A DNA stretch of 64,000 nucleotides, from contig NZ_JALPKO010000008.1 in the NCBI RefSeq assembly GCF_023195885.1, positions 86,776 to 150,775 on the forward strand. The letters run 5' to 3'. Below the pieces are notes generated by a model, which was not told the DNA's origin, made no database searches, and saw only the letters and a program-made list of their open reading frames with translations. This DNA is from Methylonatrum kenyense (GTDB lineage Bacteria; Pseudomonadota; Gammaproteobacteria; Nitrococcales; Aquisalimonadaceae). This document shows positions 28,701 to 39,047 of this stretch, in pieces (the first letter of the stretch is position 1; the number at the start of each line of letters is the position of its first letter). A program made the translations under genes and the position numbers.

Positions 28701-30573
28701 GGTCCAGCAGGCCATCGTCGCCATCGCCGTGGACCAGTTCCAGTAGCGATTGACCGTACTGCTGCTGAAACACCGCGTCGCAGCGATCCAGCACCCGGGC
28801 GAAGGTCGGCGAGCTCTGGTACAGGCCGCGGCCCATACCGGGATACTGGGATCCCTGGCCCGTGAACAGGAACGCCACCCTGGGGCGCCGGCTGCTTTCC
28901 AGCTGATTCAGTATCAGGCCGTCCGAGACGCCCCCTGCCGCAAAGCCCTGCAGTGCCTGACCCGCCCCGGCGGCATCGGCGCATACCAGTGCAAGGCGAT
29001 GGTGCAAGTGACTGCGCCCGCAACCGGCAGTATGGCAGACGTCGCCCAGCGCCTGCCCCGGCTCGGACTGCAGCTGCCCGGCCATCCGCCCGGCCAGGTC
29101 CCGCAACGCATCCTCGCTCCGCGCTGACAGGGTCAGCAGGTGCAGTGACCGATCCGGGGAAGCTTCCTCTGATTCGCGGACCGGTGGCGCTTCCAGGATG
29201 AGATGAGCGTTGGTGCCACTTGCACCGAAGGAGCTGACTCCCGCCAGGCGCCTGCCGTCGATGGCTGGCCAGTCGCATAGCTCGGTCGGAATGCGGAACG
29301 GATACCGGTTCCAGTCCACCTTGGGTGTCGGCTGCCGCAGGTGAAGGTGGGGCGGAATCTGACCGTGCCGAAGCATCAGCACAACCTTGAGCAAGCCGGC
29401 GACACCGGCAGCCGACTCCAGGTGGCCTATGTTGGTCTTGACCGACCCCAGGTACAGGGGCTGCTCGCGCGCGGCCGGTTGAAACACCTCGCCCAGGGCT
29501 TCCAGTTCAATGGGATCCCCCAGGGGCGTGCCGGTGCCATGGGCCTCCAGATACCCCAGCGACGCGGGCTCCACATCGCCACCACGCAGTGCTTCGCGCA
29601 GCAGTGCGACCTGGGCCGGACCGTTGGGAACCGACAGGCCGCTGCTGGGGCCGTCCTGGTTTACCGCCGAACTCCTAATGACAGCGTGGATGCGGTCGCC
29701 GTCAGCCAGCGCACGGGCCAAGGGCTTGAGGATCACCACGCCGCAACCTTCGGCACGCACATAGCCGTCGGCATCGGCATCGAAGGTCTTGCAGCGGCCA
29801 TCGGCGGACAACATGCCCCAGCGGGACATGGCGACGAAGGGTTCCGGGGAGAGAATCAGGTTGACACCGCCGGCAACTGCCACGGCGCACTCGTCGGACT
29901 GCAGGCTGCGACAGGCACGGTCCACCGCCACCAGCGACGAGGAACAGGCCGTATCCAGGGTAATTGCGGGGCCATGCAGCCCCAGCACGTAAGCCAGCCG
30001 GCCGGCAATGGCGTTGAGCGCGGTGCCGGAGATCAGGTACGCGTCCAGGTCCCGCGGGCTGACATACTGCAACTGGCGGTGCAAATAGTCGGTGGCGGTG
30101 GCGCCGATGAACACCCCGGCACCGGAGTCCCGCAGGGAGTCCGGGGCAATCCCGGCATCCTCCAGGGCCTCCCAGGCGGTCTCCAGCAGCACCCGCTGCT
30201 GGGGATCCATGCACAGCGCCTCGCGCGGGGAAATGCCGAAGAAATCCGGGTCGAAATGGTCCATATCCGGAACGATCCCGGCCCGGCGGGTATGGCTCTT
30301 GCCCGGGGTTCCGCGCCTGGGGTCGTAATACGCGTCGGAACGCCAGCGCTCTTCGGGGATCTCCCCGATGGCGTCTACCCCACCCTGCAGCAGCTCCCAG
30401 TAGGCGTCCGGACTGTTACCGGCGCCTGGCAGTCGGCAGCCGATTCCGACAATGGCCACGGCTTGCCGCGCCTGTCCCCGCAGGCTGTCCAACTGCGCCT
30501 GCAGCGATTTGATGGCGACGACAGCACTCTTCAGTCGTTCGCGGTGATCCCCCCGCTCCGGCTCAGACCCCAT
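22768..30573 (-). CDS. Modular type I polyketide synthase, module 2 (KS-AT-DH-cMT-ER-KR-ACP)
   Basis: A 2601-residue fully reducing, C-methylating module with the same layout as module 4. An in-frame ATG at 30813 exists, but its extra 80 residues are compositionally odd (Arg/Ser/Thr/Cys-rich) and lie over the upstream gene. The ATG at 30573 has a GGGAGGT ribosome site and overlaps the upstream stop by 11 bases. KS: Cys210 in DTACSSS; its C-terminal motif reads SSFGASGTNAH instead of [11 protein letters not shown]: Ser658, VSHAFHS. DH: His959 in DHRVLGRMVFP, Asp1125 in HPALLDAGMQ. cMT: LEVGAGTGA near 1436. ER: SAAGGVG near 1994. KR: TGGLRGLG near 2189, LDD motif (SAGVLDD, B-type), His2331 at the Tyr position. 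ACP: Ser2508 in GLDSLMSV. The tail DRIEQLDEDDIDRL fits docking to module 3. Confidence 0.96.
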   Translation of the reverse strand: MGSEPERGDHRERLKSAVVAIKSLQAQLDSLRGQARQAVAIVGIGCRLPGAGNSPDAYWELLQGGVDAIGEIPEERWRSDAYYDPRRGTPGKSHTRRAGIVPDMDHFDPDFFGISPREALCMDPQQRVLLETAWEALEDAGIAPDSLRDSGAGVFIGATATDYLHRQLQYVSPRDLDAYLISGTALNAIAGRLAYVLGLHGPAITLDTACSSSLVAVDRACRSLQSDECAVAVAGGVNLILSPEPFVAMSRWGMLSADGRCKTFDADADGYVRAEGCGVVILKPLARALADGDRIHAVIRSSAVNQDGPSSGLSVPNGPAQVALLREALRGGDVEPASLGYLEAHGTGTPLGDPIELEALGEVFQPAAREQPLYLGSVKTNIGHLESAAGVAGLLKVVLMLRHGQIPPHLHLRQPTPKVDWNRYPFRIPTELCDWPAIDGRRLAGVSSFGASGTNAHLILEAPPVRESEEASPDRSLHLLTLSARSEDALRDLAGRMAGQLQSEPGQALGDVCHTAGCGRSHLHHRLALVCADAAGAGQALQGFAAGGVSDGLILNQLESSRRPRVAFLFTGQGSQYPGMGRGLYQSSPTFARVLDRCDAVFQQQYGQSLLELVHGDGDDGLLDQTRYTQPALFSLEVALASLWRSWGIEPDVVLGHSVGEYAAACVAGVFSVEDGLRLIAERGRLMQAQPPGGRMVAVHAPAERVLALLESLAEPVSVAAFNSPVQTVVSGSEQAVRRLLDKLSADGVEVRPLKVSHAFHSALMEPMLDAFEAVADTVTFRPPERRLVSNLSGRLVTGEEITRPDYWRRHVREPVRFTDSVRALAEAGCNAFVEIGPHPVLLGLARECGDSAQALWLPSLRRGRDDWRDLLESLARLHVHGAPVDWQGLDRDYPRRRLRLPSYPFRRDRFMVEARTPAVPLADSLHPLVQRRLESPALRGTVFESLIDPRQLAFLPDHRVLGRMVFPATAFLEATLAAARLSTAGNGQTTLREVQIAEPMVLQAEESRRLQVIIAGEGRQAACFQVFADGGSGGAWRLHASGEFGSEASAPEALDLDALRRSMEEGSAEGLYADYARCGLGFGERFRGLRQFWRGQGQALGLVEAPAVLDSEVSDYHLHPALLDAGMQLVAVAAAGDAGDRMHVLPIPVSFSRVICHTALKGRLWSLVELERAPGGDDSLRARIRLAEDSGRIVAELEGVVFRYVEQATLERLLERDVSDWLYRIAWQPVPGDAQQPSLPTLESVGTALQPRLPAHTRETGLDGFENLRPALDRVCTGYVVRALAFLGLDADSDQPVAVDGLTERLGVIPEQRQLFRRCLAMLEEDGLVSLDGGTLRWLAKPPATGNDAMEMLKTEFPAFGPVLTLTERCGTALGEALAGTTDPLQLLFPAGDLSDAEQLQRHSPSQRTYNALVADALREALQVWPKDRPLRVLEVGAGTGATSASVLPLLAADNASYLFTDVSPLFLSRAKEAFRDYPFVDYRLLDLECDPEAQGIPAGSVDIIIASNVVHATRDLHQSLGHLHAMLAPGGWLLLVELVRPQRWVDLTFGLTEGWWRFRDRTLRPDYPLLGRSRWRTLLTETGFDATAMVPAETDCSNGVDQALVLAQRDASAGISPAAGNEGQQCWLVFADAGGVGERLAAALRARGDCCELVFANTGVDGVTESAAWLDPADPGALINWLGARATGGDRQPDRVVYLWALDGLPAEVLDAASTDIEQERWCGAALALIQGLARHGGEHPPRLWICTRGAQAASADGEPPSPLGAVLWGLGRVAVLEHPELRLANVDLDPDPSVDTVECLLEVLCRPEESSELACRRGLRWTPQLQAALPVEQTSVAPWLELPQGPYRLGFSERGSLDNLRLEVLERREPGPGEAEVRVVATALNFRDVLNVMGLYPGDPGLPGAECSGTVLRIGPGVTGLNIGDAVVALPLAGGFASHLTTRADWVVPVPPGVDVEAAATIPSVFLTAHLAVRELARPEAGERVLIHSAAGGVGLAAVMLAQALGAEVLATAGSAEKRRLLREMGVAHVMDSRSPDFADTVLEITDGRGVDVVLNSLTDRQMARSFEVTACGGRFVELGKRGIWTAEQVEALGRGIRYFILDVAELARREPERIHGILQSLMGQLESGEIRPLPYRRYTLQATRNAFRSMARGRHVGKLVVCHPPVTDECADGTRIRPDGSYLVTGGLRGLGLLTASWLVSRGARHLLLTGRGEAGAEDAAIIESLRADGVEIRVAQVDVADEREMARVLAEMRTGMPALRGVIHSAGVLDDGALLQQRWHRFRSVFRPKVQGSLVLDRLTAADPLDFFVLYSSLVGAFGTPGQANHAAANAYMDSLVDRRRALGVPGLSVSWGAWSGAGAAVERGVTEQLEEAGYGLIPPQRGFAALEAAMATGWSRVVVLPADWERLDRYARENGRVAPMLARYAAARVRSAQPVADRVADAAPPATAPADLAARMEAAAPNQRRALLMEQIRSDACRILGLDEQSNTLSSSKPLRELGLDSLMSVELRNAIGASVGRSLPATLLFDYPTVNALVDYVGERVFDLASGDSDPDRQPPAAESEREFVHGTDLLDRIEQLDEDDIDRLSRGRGGGTG

Positions 30574-33500
30574 GATCGCGTCCCGACCTCCCGCCCCCGA
30601 GGACCCGTGCCACCTCGTCATCCAGAAGCGAGGCAAGGTCCTCTTCCCGGAGCACGTCCAGTTGCGCGTCGCCGTCAGCGCGGCTCGTGTGGCTTGTCGC
30701 GGTGATGGCCTGGTCCTTGCCGCCAAGCACCTCAAGGAGATACTTTGCAAGCGCCCGCACCGAAGGGTGCTGGAAGGCCGCAGTGCTTGGCAGGCGCAGC
30801 CCGAACGCCGCATCCAGCCGGCGCCGCAACTGGACAGTCATCAGCGAATCCATGCCCAGACTGAAAAAGCCCTGCCCATCATCGCGCAGATCCAGGACAT
30901 CGGCACGCAGAATCCCCGCCACCTGCTCCCGAATGTGATCCTGAAGCAACTGCAGCGCCTCGTCCGGCGGGGCCTCGCGCACCGCCGCGAGCAGCTCCGG
31001 CTCCCCCGGTTCCTGGTCAACACCTGCCTCCCCTACCGGTTCACCGGTCCCCAAGCGGGCCAGCAGCGGCCGCCGGCGCCGGGCCTCGTAAACCGGCCGA
31101 AACACCGGCCAGTCCACTGACGCGACCGTCATTTGCGGGGCGTCGCCGGACAGCAGGACCTCCAGTGCGGACAGCGCCGCCGCGGCAGGCATGCGGCGCA
31201 CGCCGTAGCGCCGGAACAGTTCATCCAGCTCCAGGGACGAGCCGCCGCCCTCCCACCAGCCCCAGTTCACGCTCAGGGCCGGCAAACCCTGGGCGTGACG
31301 CCACTGCGCCAGGGCATCCAGAAACTGGTTGGCGGCGGCATAATGAGCCAATCCCGCAGAGCCCCAAACGGCGGCCGCCGAGGAAAACAGGACGAAGAAC
31401 GCCGGCTCCGCGGAGCGGCAGAGACGGTCCAGCACCCAGGCACCTGTGACTTTCGCGCGGAAAACGCGCTCCAGGTCCTCCGGTGCCAGCGTATCCAGTG
31501 AACGTGTCTCGATCAGGCCGGCGGCGTGGATCACCCCGCCCAGCGCCGGTAGTTCCGTTCCGAAACGCCGGAACACCGCCGCCATGGCATCCTGGTCCGC
31601 CACGTCGGCGGCCACCGGTATCACGGTGACCTCACGACCTTCCAAGGCCCGAATTTCCTCCACCACCCTGGCGGCGGGATGCTCCGCCCCCAGGCTGTCC
31701 CAGGCCTCGCGCCCGGGAACACCGGTACGCCCGGTCAGCACCAGGGTCCGTGCGCCCCTGTCCGCCAGCCAGCGGGCCAGGCGCATGCCCAGGCGGCCGA
31801 GGCCGCCGGTGACCAGATAGGATGCTTGCGGGTCCAGCTTAAGCGGCGCGGTGCTGGCCACCTGTGCCGAAACCAGTCTGGGCACGTGGCGCTCGCCGTC
31901 CCGCAGCGCGACCTGATCCTCGTCATCGCCGGACAGCAGTTCGGCGCACAGCGCCAATGCCGCGGTCCGCGCGGAATCCGTGGGCGCCAGGTCCACCAGG
32001 CCGCCCCAATCATCCGGGTGCTCCAGGGAAAGGACCCGACCCAGGCCCCAGAGCGGCGCCTGAGCAAGGGCCTGGCCTGTACCAGTCGGGCACTGGGCAC
32101 CACGAGTAACCAGCCAGAGTCGGGGGGCGAATTCGCGGGCATGTGCAGCCAGGGCCTGGTGGAACCGGGTTACGCTCTCGCAACCCAGCAACCGTGCCCG
32201 GTCCAATTCCTCCGGAGACTCGGGTGCACGCTCTCCGGCATCCAGGCTCCACAGATGCACGACCCCGTCCAAGGCCTTGCTGTGGTCAGCCAGGTGCTCG
32301 GACAGCAGGCGCTGGTAATGCTCGGCGCGCTCCGGGTCGAGTTCCACCGCCATGTCGTTCCGCTGACGAAAGGCTGAACCGGCATGGCACAGCAGAACCC
32401 GGTGCCCACGGGCACGGAGCTCCTCCGCCAGCGCATGGCCCACCCCGCCGGTGTCAGCGAACACAAGCCAGTGGCGCGCCGCTCCCGGATCGGCACCGTT
32501 ACGCTGCTCGCCGGCCTTCGCCGGCCCGGCAACCTCCCAGCGCAGGGTATGAAACCAGTCGGCTTCGGCTTGCGCCGGCGCGCCCGTGGCCGATGTTCCC
32601 TGACCGCTGCGGGACATGAACCAATAGCGCTTGCGTTGCCACGGGTATGTGGGCAGATCAATCGACACATGGCCCGCGGCCGCATGGACGCCGGCCCAGT
32701 CGATCTCCGCGCCGAGCCGGTACAAGGCGGCAACAGTATTCAGTAATCCATCCCGATCCGGGGCCTCGCGGGCCAGCGTGTAAAGCCATTCCGGCTCGCG
32801 GCCCGGATGATCAGCAAGACAGGCCTGCCCCATGGCGGACAGCACCGGGTGGGGCCCCAACTCCAGCACGGCGTCCGCACCGCTGGCCACCAGGGCCTGG
32901 ACGCCCTCGTGGAAGCGCACTGGCTGGCGGATATGGCGAACCCAGTAGTCCGCCGATGTCATGCCATCGCGGGACCGCGCCCCGGTGACATTGGAAACCA
33001 CCTCGATTGTCGGCCGGGCGTACCGAATGCGGCCGGCGACCTCGGCGAACGCTTCCAGCATCGGCTCCATCAGTGGGGAATGAAACGCATGGGAAACCTG
33101 CAGGGGCACCACCCTGTAGCCCTGCCGCTCGAACGCCTGACCCAACCGCCCCAGGGCATCGCTGCGCCCCGACAACACCACGTTCTCGGGACCGTTATAC
33201 GCGGCCACGGAAACGTCCTGTTCCCCCGAGGCCCGCAGATCCGCCTCCACTTGCCCGGCCGGCGCCAGCACCGCCAGCATTCCACCCTCCCTGGGCAAGG
33301 CGCTCATCAACCGGCCGCGGGCAGCGATCAGCCGAAGCCCATCCTCCAGGCTGAACACCCCGGCCACACAGGCGGCGACGTACTCCCCCACACTGTGGCC
33401 CATGACCACCGAGGGCCGGATCCCCCAGGATTCCAATAGCCTGGCCAGGGCGTATTCCACGGCGAACAATGCTGGTTGGGTGTTGGCCGTATCGTTCAGC

Positions 33501-36500
33501 ACGGCCTCCCCTCCCCGGTCCGGATAAAGTATCCGTTCCAGTGGCTGCTCCAACTCCCCGTCAAGCAGGTTCTGGCATTCCCGCAAGGCTTCCCGGAATG
33601 CGGGCTCCCGCATGGCAAGCCCGCGGGCCATCCCGGCGTACTGCGAGCCCTGGCCGGTAAACAGGAAGGCGATCACAGGCTCCGTAGCCCGGTGGGCGGA
33701 CGCGCTGCCACCCGGGTGACGCGCCAGTGCTTCCCGCAGTTCGCGGTGATCGGTCGCCCGGATTACCGTACGGTACTCATGGTGGGCCCGGCCCATGGCA
33801 GCGGTCCGGCATACCGCCTCCAGATCCGCGTCCGGATGCTCGGCAAGCCACTGCCCGTAGCGCCCCACCAAGGCATCCAGCGCCTCCGGGGTGCGGGCGG
33901 ACAAGGGCAGAAGCAGGGCAACACCATCATCGGACATTTCCGCGTTGGTCACCTGCGGCAGCGACGGTGCCTGCTCCACAACCACGTGGGCATTGGTGCC
34001 ACTGAAACCGAAGGAGCTCACGCCGGCGCGCAGCGGCCGGTCGCCCCCCGCGCGCCAGTCCAGCGTTTCCACCGGAATCCGGGCCGGCAAGGCGTCCAGG
34101 TCGATGTGCGGGTTGGGTTCGCGGAAGTGGAGGTGTGCCGGCAAGCGGTGTCGCTGCATGGACAGGATCACCTTGACCAGCCCGGCAATACCCGCAGCCG
34201 CCTCAGCATGGCCTATGCTGGTTTTCACCGACCCCAGCCAAAGAGGGGTATCCCTGAGCGGATCTCCGCCGAAAACCTCATGCAGCGCCTGGAATTCCAC
34301 AGGATCTCCCAGGCTGGTGCCGGTGCCGTGGGCCTCCAGGTAATCGATGTCGCGGGGCTCCAGACCGGCATCCAGCAAGGCAGCGTGCAGCAGATCCCGC
34401 TGGGCCGGCAGGCTGGGCGCGGTCAGACCATTACTGGCACCATCCTGGTTGAGCGCAGAGCCACGCAGAACCGCAAGCACCCGGTCACCGTCCCGCAGCG
34501 CGTCCCGTAGCCGCTTCAACACGACCACGCCGCACCCTTCGCTGCGCACGTAGCCATCGGCCGCCGCATCAAAGGTACTGCACCGGCCACGGGGGGAGAG
34601 CATACCGGCCCGAGAAAACGCAATACTGGCCCGGGGCGACAGGATCAGGTTGACGCCGGAGGCCAGGGCCAGGTTGCATTCCCCGCCGCGCAGGGCTCGC
34701 ATGGCCTGGTGCACCGCTACCAGCGAGGAGGAACAGGCGGTGTCGACGGTCAACGCCGGTCCCCGCGTCCCCAGGAAATAGGCAAGCCGGCCAGCGGCGA
34801 TGGACGGGGCATTGCCGGTGGCGAAATACACCCCCAGATCTTCGTCTACCCCGTCAAGCACCTGCAGTGTCTCGTAGTCGTGGGAATAAAGACCGACGTA
34901 AACGCCGCAGGCCGCCTCCCGGAGACCGTGGGGGTCGATGGCTGCATGCTCCAGGGCCTCCCAGTGCAGTTCCAGCAGCAGTCGCTGCTGCGGGTCCATC
35001 AGCTCCGCCTCTCGAGGAGAAATATTGAAGAATGCGGCATCGAAATGATCCACGGCCGGCAGGAACCCACCGTGTCGGGAAACCATCCGGCCGGCGGAAT
35101 CCGGATCCGCGCTGTGGAACTGTTCGATGTCCCAGCGCTCCGCGGGCACTTCGGTTATGCCGTCAACCCCCTCCTCCAGTAACCGCCAGTAGGCATTCAG
35201 GTCGATCGCCCCCGGGAAGCGGCCCGCCATGCCGATAACGACGATGGCGTGAGGACCGATGCCGGCGCTTTCCGCCGCCTCCCGGTCGTCGGTGCGCCGC
35301 TGCCCGACCTGCTTCACGGGCCCCTGCAGAAGCCCCGCGCCTGTCGGCGGCATTGCGGACCGCGCGGCACCGGTGCCGTCACCCCGCTCATCCAGGTATC
35401 GCCGGATATCGGAAAGCGTGGGATGGGAAAAGTAGAATGTGGGCGGAAAGCTGCCACCGAAGTCCTGCTCCAGCAGGTTGCGGAAGGACAGCAGGTCGAG
35501 GGAGTCCAGCCCCATTTCCCGCAATGGCCGATCCCAGGAGAAGGCCTGCCGGCGGCCCGGCCCGAGCACACTGCGGAAACACGCCTCAAGCCTGGCCGGT
35601 GTGTCCATCGCTTCCGCGGGTCCGGCCGCGCGCATGCCGGAGGCAACGAAATCGTCTCTGGCGCCGTGCAAGGCGTAGCACAGCAGCACGCCAGCACCCA
35701 GGTTGTCCGTGTCCTCCGGGCGATAGTCCGGCACCAGGCCCAGAAAACGTGCACCGTGGCTTTGATGGAACTGGAGTATCGGATCTACCGCCCGGCCGAC
35801 GGAATCCCGAGCCTCAATGTACTCGGCCAGGGCGTCCAGGTCCGTGCCGTCGAAGGCCTTGCACCGGGTAATGCCGGCCACGGTGTGGACGCCCCCCTGG
35901 AGGGCGCTGCGCATGAGCATCAGGTTCAGCAGCTGGTCACCGAGGCCGAGGTGCTGTTTTTCCGGCAGCACATTGATCGCCAGCAGCTGGACCACGCTGC
36001 CCTGGGGCTCATGCAGCCGAGGCAGCTCAGTGAACCTGCAGTCTCGAAGGGCATCCAGGTCACGGACGCGCTGCGAATACACCGCCCCCACCACCTCACC
36101 GTCCAGTTCAACCAGCCACTGACCAAGCGGATAGTTCCGGATACGCTGACACAGCAAAGATTCTGGGGCGCGCATGCCCGCCGGCCAGCAGGCCACTTCC
36201 AGGCGACAGAGCGCGGGCACATCATCCACCGTCGCCGCACGGACCCGGTAAGGCCGACGCTCAAGAAGATTCAGCGTGATGCGGCAGTACGGCAGTAGCG
36301 GGGGGAACTTGCGGAAGTATTCCCGACGCGGGAACAAGCCAACTTCGGCAGCGGCCATCAGCGCCACATCGGGCTCCACCAGCAATTGCTGGGAAAACCC
36401 CTGCAAGGCGTCAAAGGACAGGCTTTCACTCTGGTCCAAATCGTTCCGCACGACTGCCGGGTCCTGGCAGTGGACCTCCAGCAAAATCAGCCCGTGCCGG

Positions 36501-37768
36501 TTGATAATTCCGGCCCAGCGGCCCAGATGCTCCACAAGGCTCTGCACCGCATCGGCGGCAGGAATGGACCTGCCCAAGCCGTCCACGTACACGCCCTGGT
36601 ACGGTGCCTGCCCTCTTGCGTTTGCCGTGGCGGTGTCGGCGGGCGCGACGTAAGGGCGATCGTGATCCAGAAACGAACGGATATGAAGCACCTGTTCCGG
36701 ATCCACACCCAGTTCCGCAAGCGCGTCGGCCACTTCAGCGGGCTTGCCGACATCTCCCCGCAGGACCAGATGATCAATGTCCGACAGGGTCTTGCTGGTT
36801 TCATCCAGGGACGCCTGGTTCAGGTCAATTCCCACCATGGTCAGCGGAAAGTCCGCCAACCGTTCGCCGCGCGGTGTTCGCTCAAGCACGGTGCGGTAGA
36901 CCCGCTTGAGAAAGGTTCCATCACCGCAGCCCATGTCGGCCACATAGCGCGGTTGTTCGGTCATGGGTTCCTGACTGAAGATGGAGACAACGATATCGTC
37001 CACCTCGGCGAAATACCGGTCGTGCTGGAAACCGCTTGAGACGACATTCATCGACCTGTCGACATGGGTCTCGTGGCCGGATGCATCCAGCGCGAAAACC
37101 CGCTCGGCGTCCCCGAAAAGCAGGTCAGCCAGTGAGCGCAGCATGGGTCTGTACGACTCGCCAACACCCAGGTTCATGGATCGCTCGACCATGAACTCGC
37201 CCGGCTGGGAAAGTTGGTAGTTTCCTGGCTCGCCGCCAAGCCAACCAAGGAGCCGAAAGAGCCGAATCACCTCGTCGCGCACCCCGTCAGGCAGCGCGTC
37301 GAAGCCGGTTGAGGGAAGATCCTTTAACAGGCCGCGCTTTGCCAACAGGGCCAGCACAGGCACCACCAGCAGGCTGTCGAGAAAATCGGCCAGCAACGGA
37401 TCGTCTGTCTGCCAGCGGCTAGCGACCTGATCCAGCCACGGTTTCAGGAACCCCCCGGGTCCTGATCGCAGATACGCGTCCATGTCGGCCTCGACAAGCG
37501 ACCAGACCGCATCAGGAATTACCGCATGGCTCGAAAGCGCGGGGGTGGCAATGAAGCGACCGTCGGCACATCGATCAATCCACCCCAGAGATTCAAGTAG
37601 ACGCAGCGCAACCTGAAGATGGCCGGCATTCGCGTCGAGGGCATCTGCAAGCTCGTCGAGGCTTTGCGGACCGGACTCGAGCCGGGCCAGCACTCCGCCT
37701 TGCCTGCAGGCCAGCACGACGGGCACCACCACGAAACCATGTGCATACCGATTCATCACATCTAGCAT
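30563..37768 (-). CDS. Polyketide synthase loading module (MT-GNAT-ACP) fused to module 1 (KS-AT-KR-ACP)
   Basis: First gene of the PKS operon, 2401 residues. Residues 1-500 form a methyltransferase starting [14 protein letters not shown] with SAM motif MGCGDG at 279, of the AprA MT1 / SxtA type known to methylate malonyl-ACP with a bound metal. Residues 505-700 are a GNAT-fold domain ([15 protein letters not shown]), the type that decarboxylates the malonyl product. ACP1 has Ser756 (GLDSLDLL). Module 1: KS Cys1012 in DTACSSS; AT Ser1459 in GHSVGEY with malonyl-type VSHAFHS; pseudo-KR then KR (TGGLGRLG near 1986) with the normal catalytic Tyr2143 and no LDD motif; ACP2 Ser2308 (GMDSLMTV). The tail [18 protein letters not shown] is a docking peptide. 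GAGGGGA lies 6 bases before the ATG. The starter is inferred to be propionyl or isobutyryl; I cannot tell which from the sequence. Confidence 0.95.
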   Translation of the reverse strand: MLDVMNRYAHGFVVVPVVLACRQGGVLARLESGPQSLDELADALDANAGHLQVALRLLESLGWIDRCADGRFIATPALSSHAVIPDAVWSLVEADMDAYLRSGPGGFLKPWLDQVASRWQTDDPLLADFLDSLLVVPVLALLAKRGLLKDLPSTGFDALPDGVRDEVIRLFRLLGWLGGEPGNYQLSQPGEFMVERSMNLGVGESYRPMLRSLADLLFGDAERVFALDASGHETHVDRSMNVVSSGFQHDRYFAEVDDIVVSIFSQEPMTEQPRYVADMGCGDGTFLKRVYRTVLERTPRGERLADFPLTMVGIDLNQASLDETSKTLSDIDHLVLRGDVGKPAEVADALAELGVDPEQVLHIRSFLDHDRPYVAPADTATANARGQAPYQGVYVDGLGRSIPAADAVQSLVEHLGRWAGIINRHGLILLEVHCQDPAVVRNDLDQSESLSFDALQGFSQQLLVEPDVALMAAAEVGLFPRREYFRKFPPLLPYCRITLNLLERRPYRVRAATVDDVPALCRLEVACWPAGMRAPESLLCQRIRNYPLGQWLVELDGEVVGAVYSQRVRDLDALRDCRFTELPRLHEPQGSVVQLLAINVLPEKQHLGLGDQLLNLMLMRSALQGGVHTVAGITRCKAFDGTDLDALAEYIEARDSVGRAVDPILQFHQSHGARFLGLVPDYRPEDTDNLGAGVLLCYALHGARDDFVASGMRAAGPAEAMDTPARLEACFRSVLGPGRRQAFSWDRPLREMGLDSLDLLSFRNLLEQDFGGSFPPTFYFSHPTLSDIRRYLDERGDGTGAARSAMPPTGAGLLQGPVKQVGQRRTDDREAAESAGIGPHAIVVIGMAGRFPGAIDLNAYWRLLEEGVDGITEVPAERWDIEQFHSADPDSAGRMVSRHGGFLPAVDHFDAAFFNISPREAELMDPQQRLLLELHWEALEHAAIDPHGLREAACGVYVGLYSHDYETLQVLDGVDEDLGVYFATGNAPSIAAGRLAYFLGTRGPALTVDTACSSSLVAVHQAMRALRGGECNLALASGVNLILSPRASIAFSRAGMLSPRGRCSTFDAAADGYVRSEGCGVVVLKRLRDALRDGDRVLAVLRGSALNQDGASNGLTAPSLPAQRDLLHAALLDAGLEPRDIDYLEAHGTGTSLGDPVEFQALHEVFGGDPLRDTPLWLGSVKTSIGHAEAAAGIAGLVKVILSMQRHRLPAHLHFREPNPHIDLDALPARIPVETLDWRAGGDRPLRAGVSSFGFSGTNAHVVVEQAPSLPQVTNAEMSDDGVALLLPLSARTPEALDALVGRYGQWLAEHPDADLEAVCRTAAMGRAHHEYRTVIRATDHRELREALARHPGGSASAHRATEPVIAFLFTGQGSQYAGMARGLAMREPAFREALRECQNLLDGELEQPLERILYPDRGGEAVLNDTANTQPALFAVEYALARLLESWGIRPSVVMGHSVGEYVAACVAGVFSLEDGLRLIAARGRLMSALPREGGMLAVLAPAGQVEADLRASGEQDVSVAAYNGPENVVLSGRSDALGRLGQAFERQGYRVVPLQVSHAFHSPLMEPMLEAFAEVAGRIRYARPTIEVVSNVTGARSRDGMTSADYWVRHIRQPVRFHEGVQALVASGADAVLELGPHPVLSAMGQACLADHPGREPEWLYTLAREAPDRDGLLNTVAALYRLGAEIDWAGVHAAAGHVSIDLPTYPWQRKRYWFMSRSGQGTSATGAPAQAEADWFHTLRWEVAGPAKAGEQRNGADPGAARHWLVFADTGGVGHALAEELRARGHRVLLCHAGSAFRQRNDMAVELDPERAEHYQRLLSEHLADHSKALDGVVHLWSLDAGERAPESPEELDRARLLGCESVTRFHQALAAHAREFAPRLWLVTRGAQCPTGTGQALAQAPLWGLGRVLSLEHPDDWGGLVDLAPTDSARTAALALCAELLSGDDEDQVALRDGERHVPRLVSAQVASTAPLKLDPQASYLVTGGLGRLGMRLARWLADRGARTLVLTGRTGVPGREAWDSLGAEHPAARVVEEIRALEGREVTVIPVAADVADQDAMAAVFRRFGTELPALGGVIHAAGLIETRSLDTLAPEDLERVFRAKVTGAWVLDRLCRSAEPAFFVLFSSAAAVWGSAGLAHYAAANQFLDALAQWRHAQGLPALSVNWGWWEGGGSSLELDELFRRYGVRRMPAAAALSALEVLLSGDAPQMTVASVDWPVFRPVYEARRRRPLLARLGTGEPVGEAGVDQEPGEPELLAAVREAPPDEALQLLQDHIREQVAGILRADVLDLRDDGQGFFSLGMDSLMTVQLRRRLDAAFGLRLPSTAAFQHPSVRALAKYLLEVLGGKDQAITATSHTSRADGDAQLDVLREEDLASLLDDEVARVLGGGRSGRDHGV

Positions 37769-38147
37769 CGGAAGTCCCCTCGGTGTTGCCGGAAGGCGAC
37801 GCTTTTCGGTCAGTATGAAAAGGAATCACCCAAGGCACAATGACTTCTCAATCAGTTGATCCGGATAAGCCGACAGACGGTTGCAAGAAAAGCCGCCAAC
37901 GCAGGTATCGCGCGTCAACGAGCCGAGATGAGGCTCGACGCCGCAGTCGATCATACGGCCGCCGGGGTGCGGCGCGTCTGTCGGTAATGCGAAAACGTCC
38001 GGCAAGTCAGGCTTGTGGTGGGAGGAAGGGGAACAACACCGAGCGATCCCACACCGCGCTGGACCGGGACCGCTCACCCACGCCCGAGCACAACTCCCGA
38101 GACGGTGGGCTGGCGGAAATAACCGCCGACGGTGGATTAGACAGGTT
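37769..38147. other. Intergenic leader of the PKS operon (379 bp)
   Basis: Non-coding gap between the stop of the deacetylase and the first PKS gene, both on the minus strand, so it should hold the PKS promoter. I see no good protein frame, no strong terminator and no operator-like palindrome. A GGCGG/CCGCC inverted repeat at 38112-38127 lacks a T tract. Confidence 0.6.
37812..37840 (-). promoter_or_regulatory. Weak sigma-70-like promoter candidate for the PKS operon
   Basis: Reading the minus strand, TTGTGC (-35, three of six consensus bases) is followed after 17 bases by CATACT (-10, four of six). It lies about 45 bases upstream of the first PKS start codon. The match is poor and the only support is its position. 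Confidence 0.22.
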
Positions 38148-39047
38148 CTATGCCAGTCCAGCTCGTTTGTCATTGCCGCCGAGCCACCGCTCCAGATTCG
38201 CCTTGTAGCGGGCGCCGAGGATCCGCCTCAGCGGTAGACGACCTCTTCCGGGTAGTCGACGAACGAATTCGCCGCTGACCCGAACGATGCGCTGGGGATC
38301 CCCGTTCGCCTTGTTTTCCGGTATGCCCGGCAAAGTGCCCCACCAAAGACCCTCGTAGCCAAGCCGCCTTGCGGCGTCCATCGACCGCTCATCGCCATTA
38401 AAGCGGGGAAAACAAAGGTGCCGCACGCGCTTGCCCTGCAATTCCTGTTCGATACGCTGCTTGGCGCATTTAAGGTCCTGCAGCAACGAGGTGCCGGATT
38501 CGGCGTTGGCGATGTAGGGCGGCTCAGATATCCCGTACAACGGAGCAGGCTCTGGCCAGCGAGGCAGGTACCGGTGCTCGTAGGTATGCGATTGAATGTC
38601 AACCAGCCCCGACTGGTGCAATTCGCGAAGTTCGCTCCACGTGCAGGTGCGGGCTCCTTTCGCGCCGGGGCGCACGTGATCATGAAAATAGGGAGCAACA
38701 AACGCGACCACCTTGAAGCCGTAGCGCTTGAGCAACGGAAAGACGGTTTGATGCAGGTGACTCGCGCCGTCATCGAAAGTCAGGACAACGGCCCTGTCGG
38801 GCGCGGGAGCACTGCCACGCATGTGCCCCAGCAATTCGTCTGCCGTCAAGCCGCGATAACCGTTATCGTGAAGATATTGCAGATCCTGTTCGAGTACGGC
38901 CTGGTCCGGCGAGTGGTAACAGAACGCAGGAACAGTTCCTGGCGAAAGTTGCGCACGCGCGGCAAGGAGGAACTGCGGCAAGCCACCACGCATCGCGCAA
39001 TGGACTTCGGGCCAGTTCTTCTCCCAGGCTGCTCGAAACCTGTTCAT
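38148..39047 (-). CDS. Polysaccharide deacetylase family protein (NodB fold)
   Basis: A 299-residue carbohydrate deacetylase of the CE4/NodB family, expected to remove acetyl groups from amino sugars of a polymer or lipid-linked glycan. The metal-binding signatures are visible: LTFDDG with the Asp pair near residues 92-93, and SHTYEH at 153-158 giving the HxxxH pair. The start MNRFRAAWEK at 39047 is chosen because it overlaps the stop of the upstream glycosyltransferase (ATGA), which indicates coupling; an ATG 36 bases upstream is less likely. It has no obvious signal peptide, so a cytoplasmic role on a precursor is possible. It differs from the XrtA-type deacetylase at 60.9 kb and is not its duplicate. 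It ends 380 bases before the PKS operon, on the same strand. Confidence 0.88.
   Translation of the reverse strand: MNRFRAAWEKNWPEVHCAMRGGLPQFLLAARAQLSPGTVPAFCYHSPDQAVLEQDLQYLHDNGYRGLTADELLGHMRGSAPAPDRAVVLTFDDGASHLHQTVFPLLKRYGFKVVAFVAPYFHDHVRPGAKGARTCTWSELRELHQSGLVDIQSHTYEHRYLPRWPEPAPLYGISEPPYIANAESGTSLLQDLKCAKQRIEQELQGKRVRHLCFPRFNGDERSMDAARRLGYEGLWWGTLPGIPENKANGDPQRIVRVSGEFVRRLPGRGRLPLRRILGARYKANLERWLGGNDKRAGLA

Noticed and set aside
30574..30813. An 80-residue N-terminal extension of the module 2 PKS
   Set aside because: It lies over the 3' end of the upstream PKS gene, is Arg/Ser/Cys-rich and unlike any docking domain; the ATG at 30573 has a good ribosome site.
38112..38127. GGCGG/CCGCC hairpin after the deacetylase gene as a terminator
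   Set aside because: Only five pairs and no T tract on the minus strand.
38141..38155. Sigma-54-like TGGCATAGAACCTGT on the minus strand upstream of the PKS
   Set aside because: The -12 GC is GT, it overlaps the deacetylase stop, and it is about 370 bases from the PKS start.
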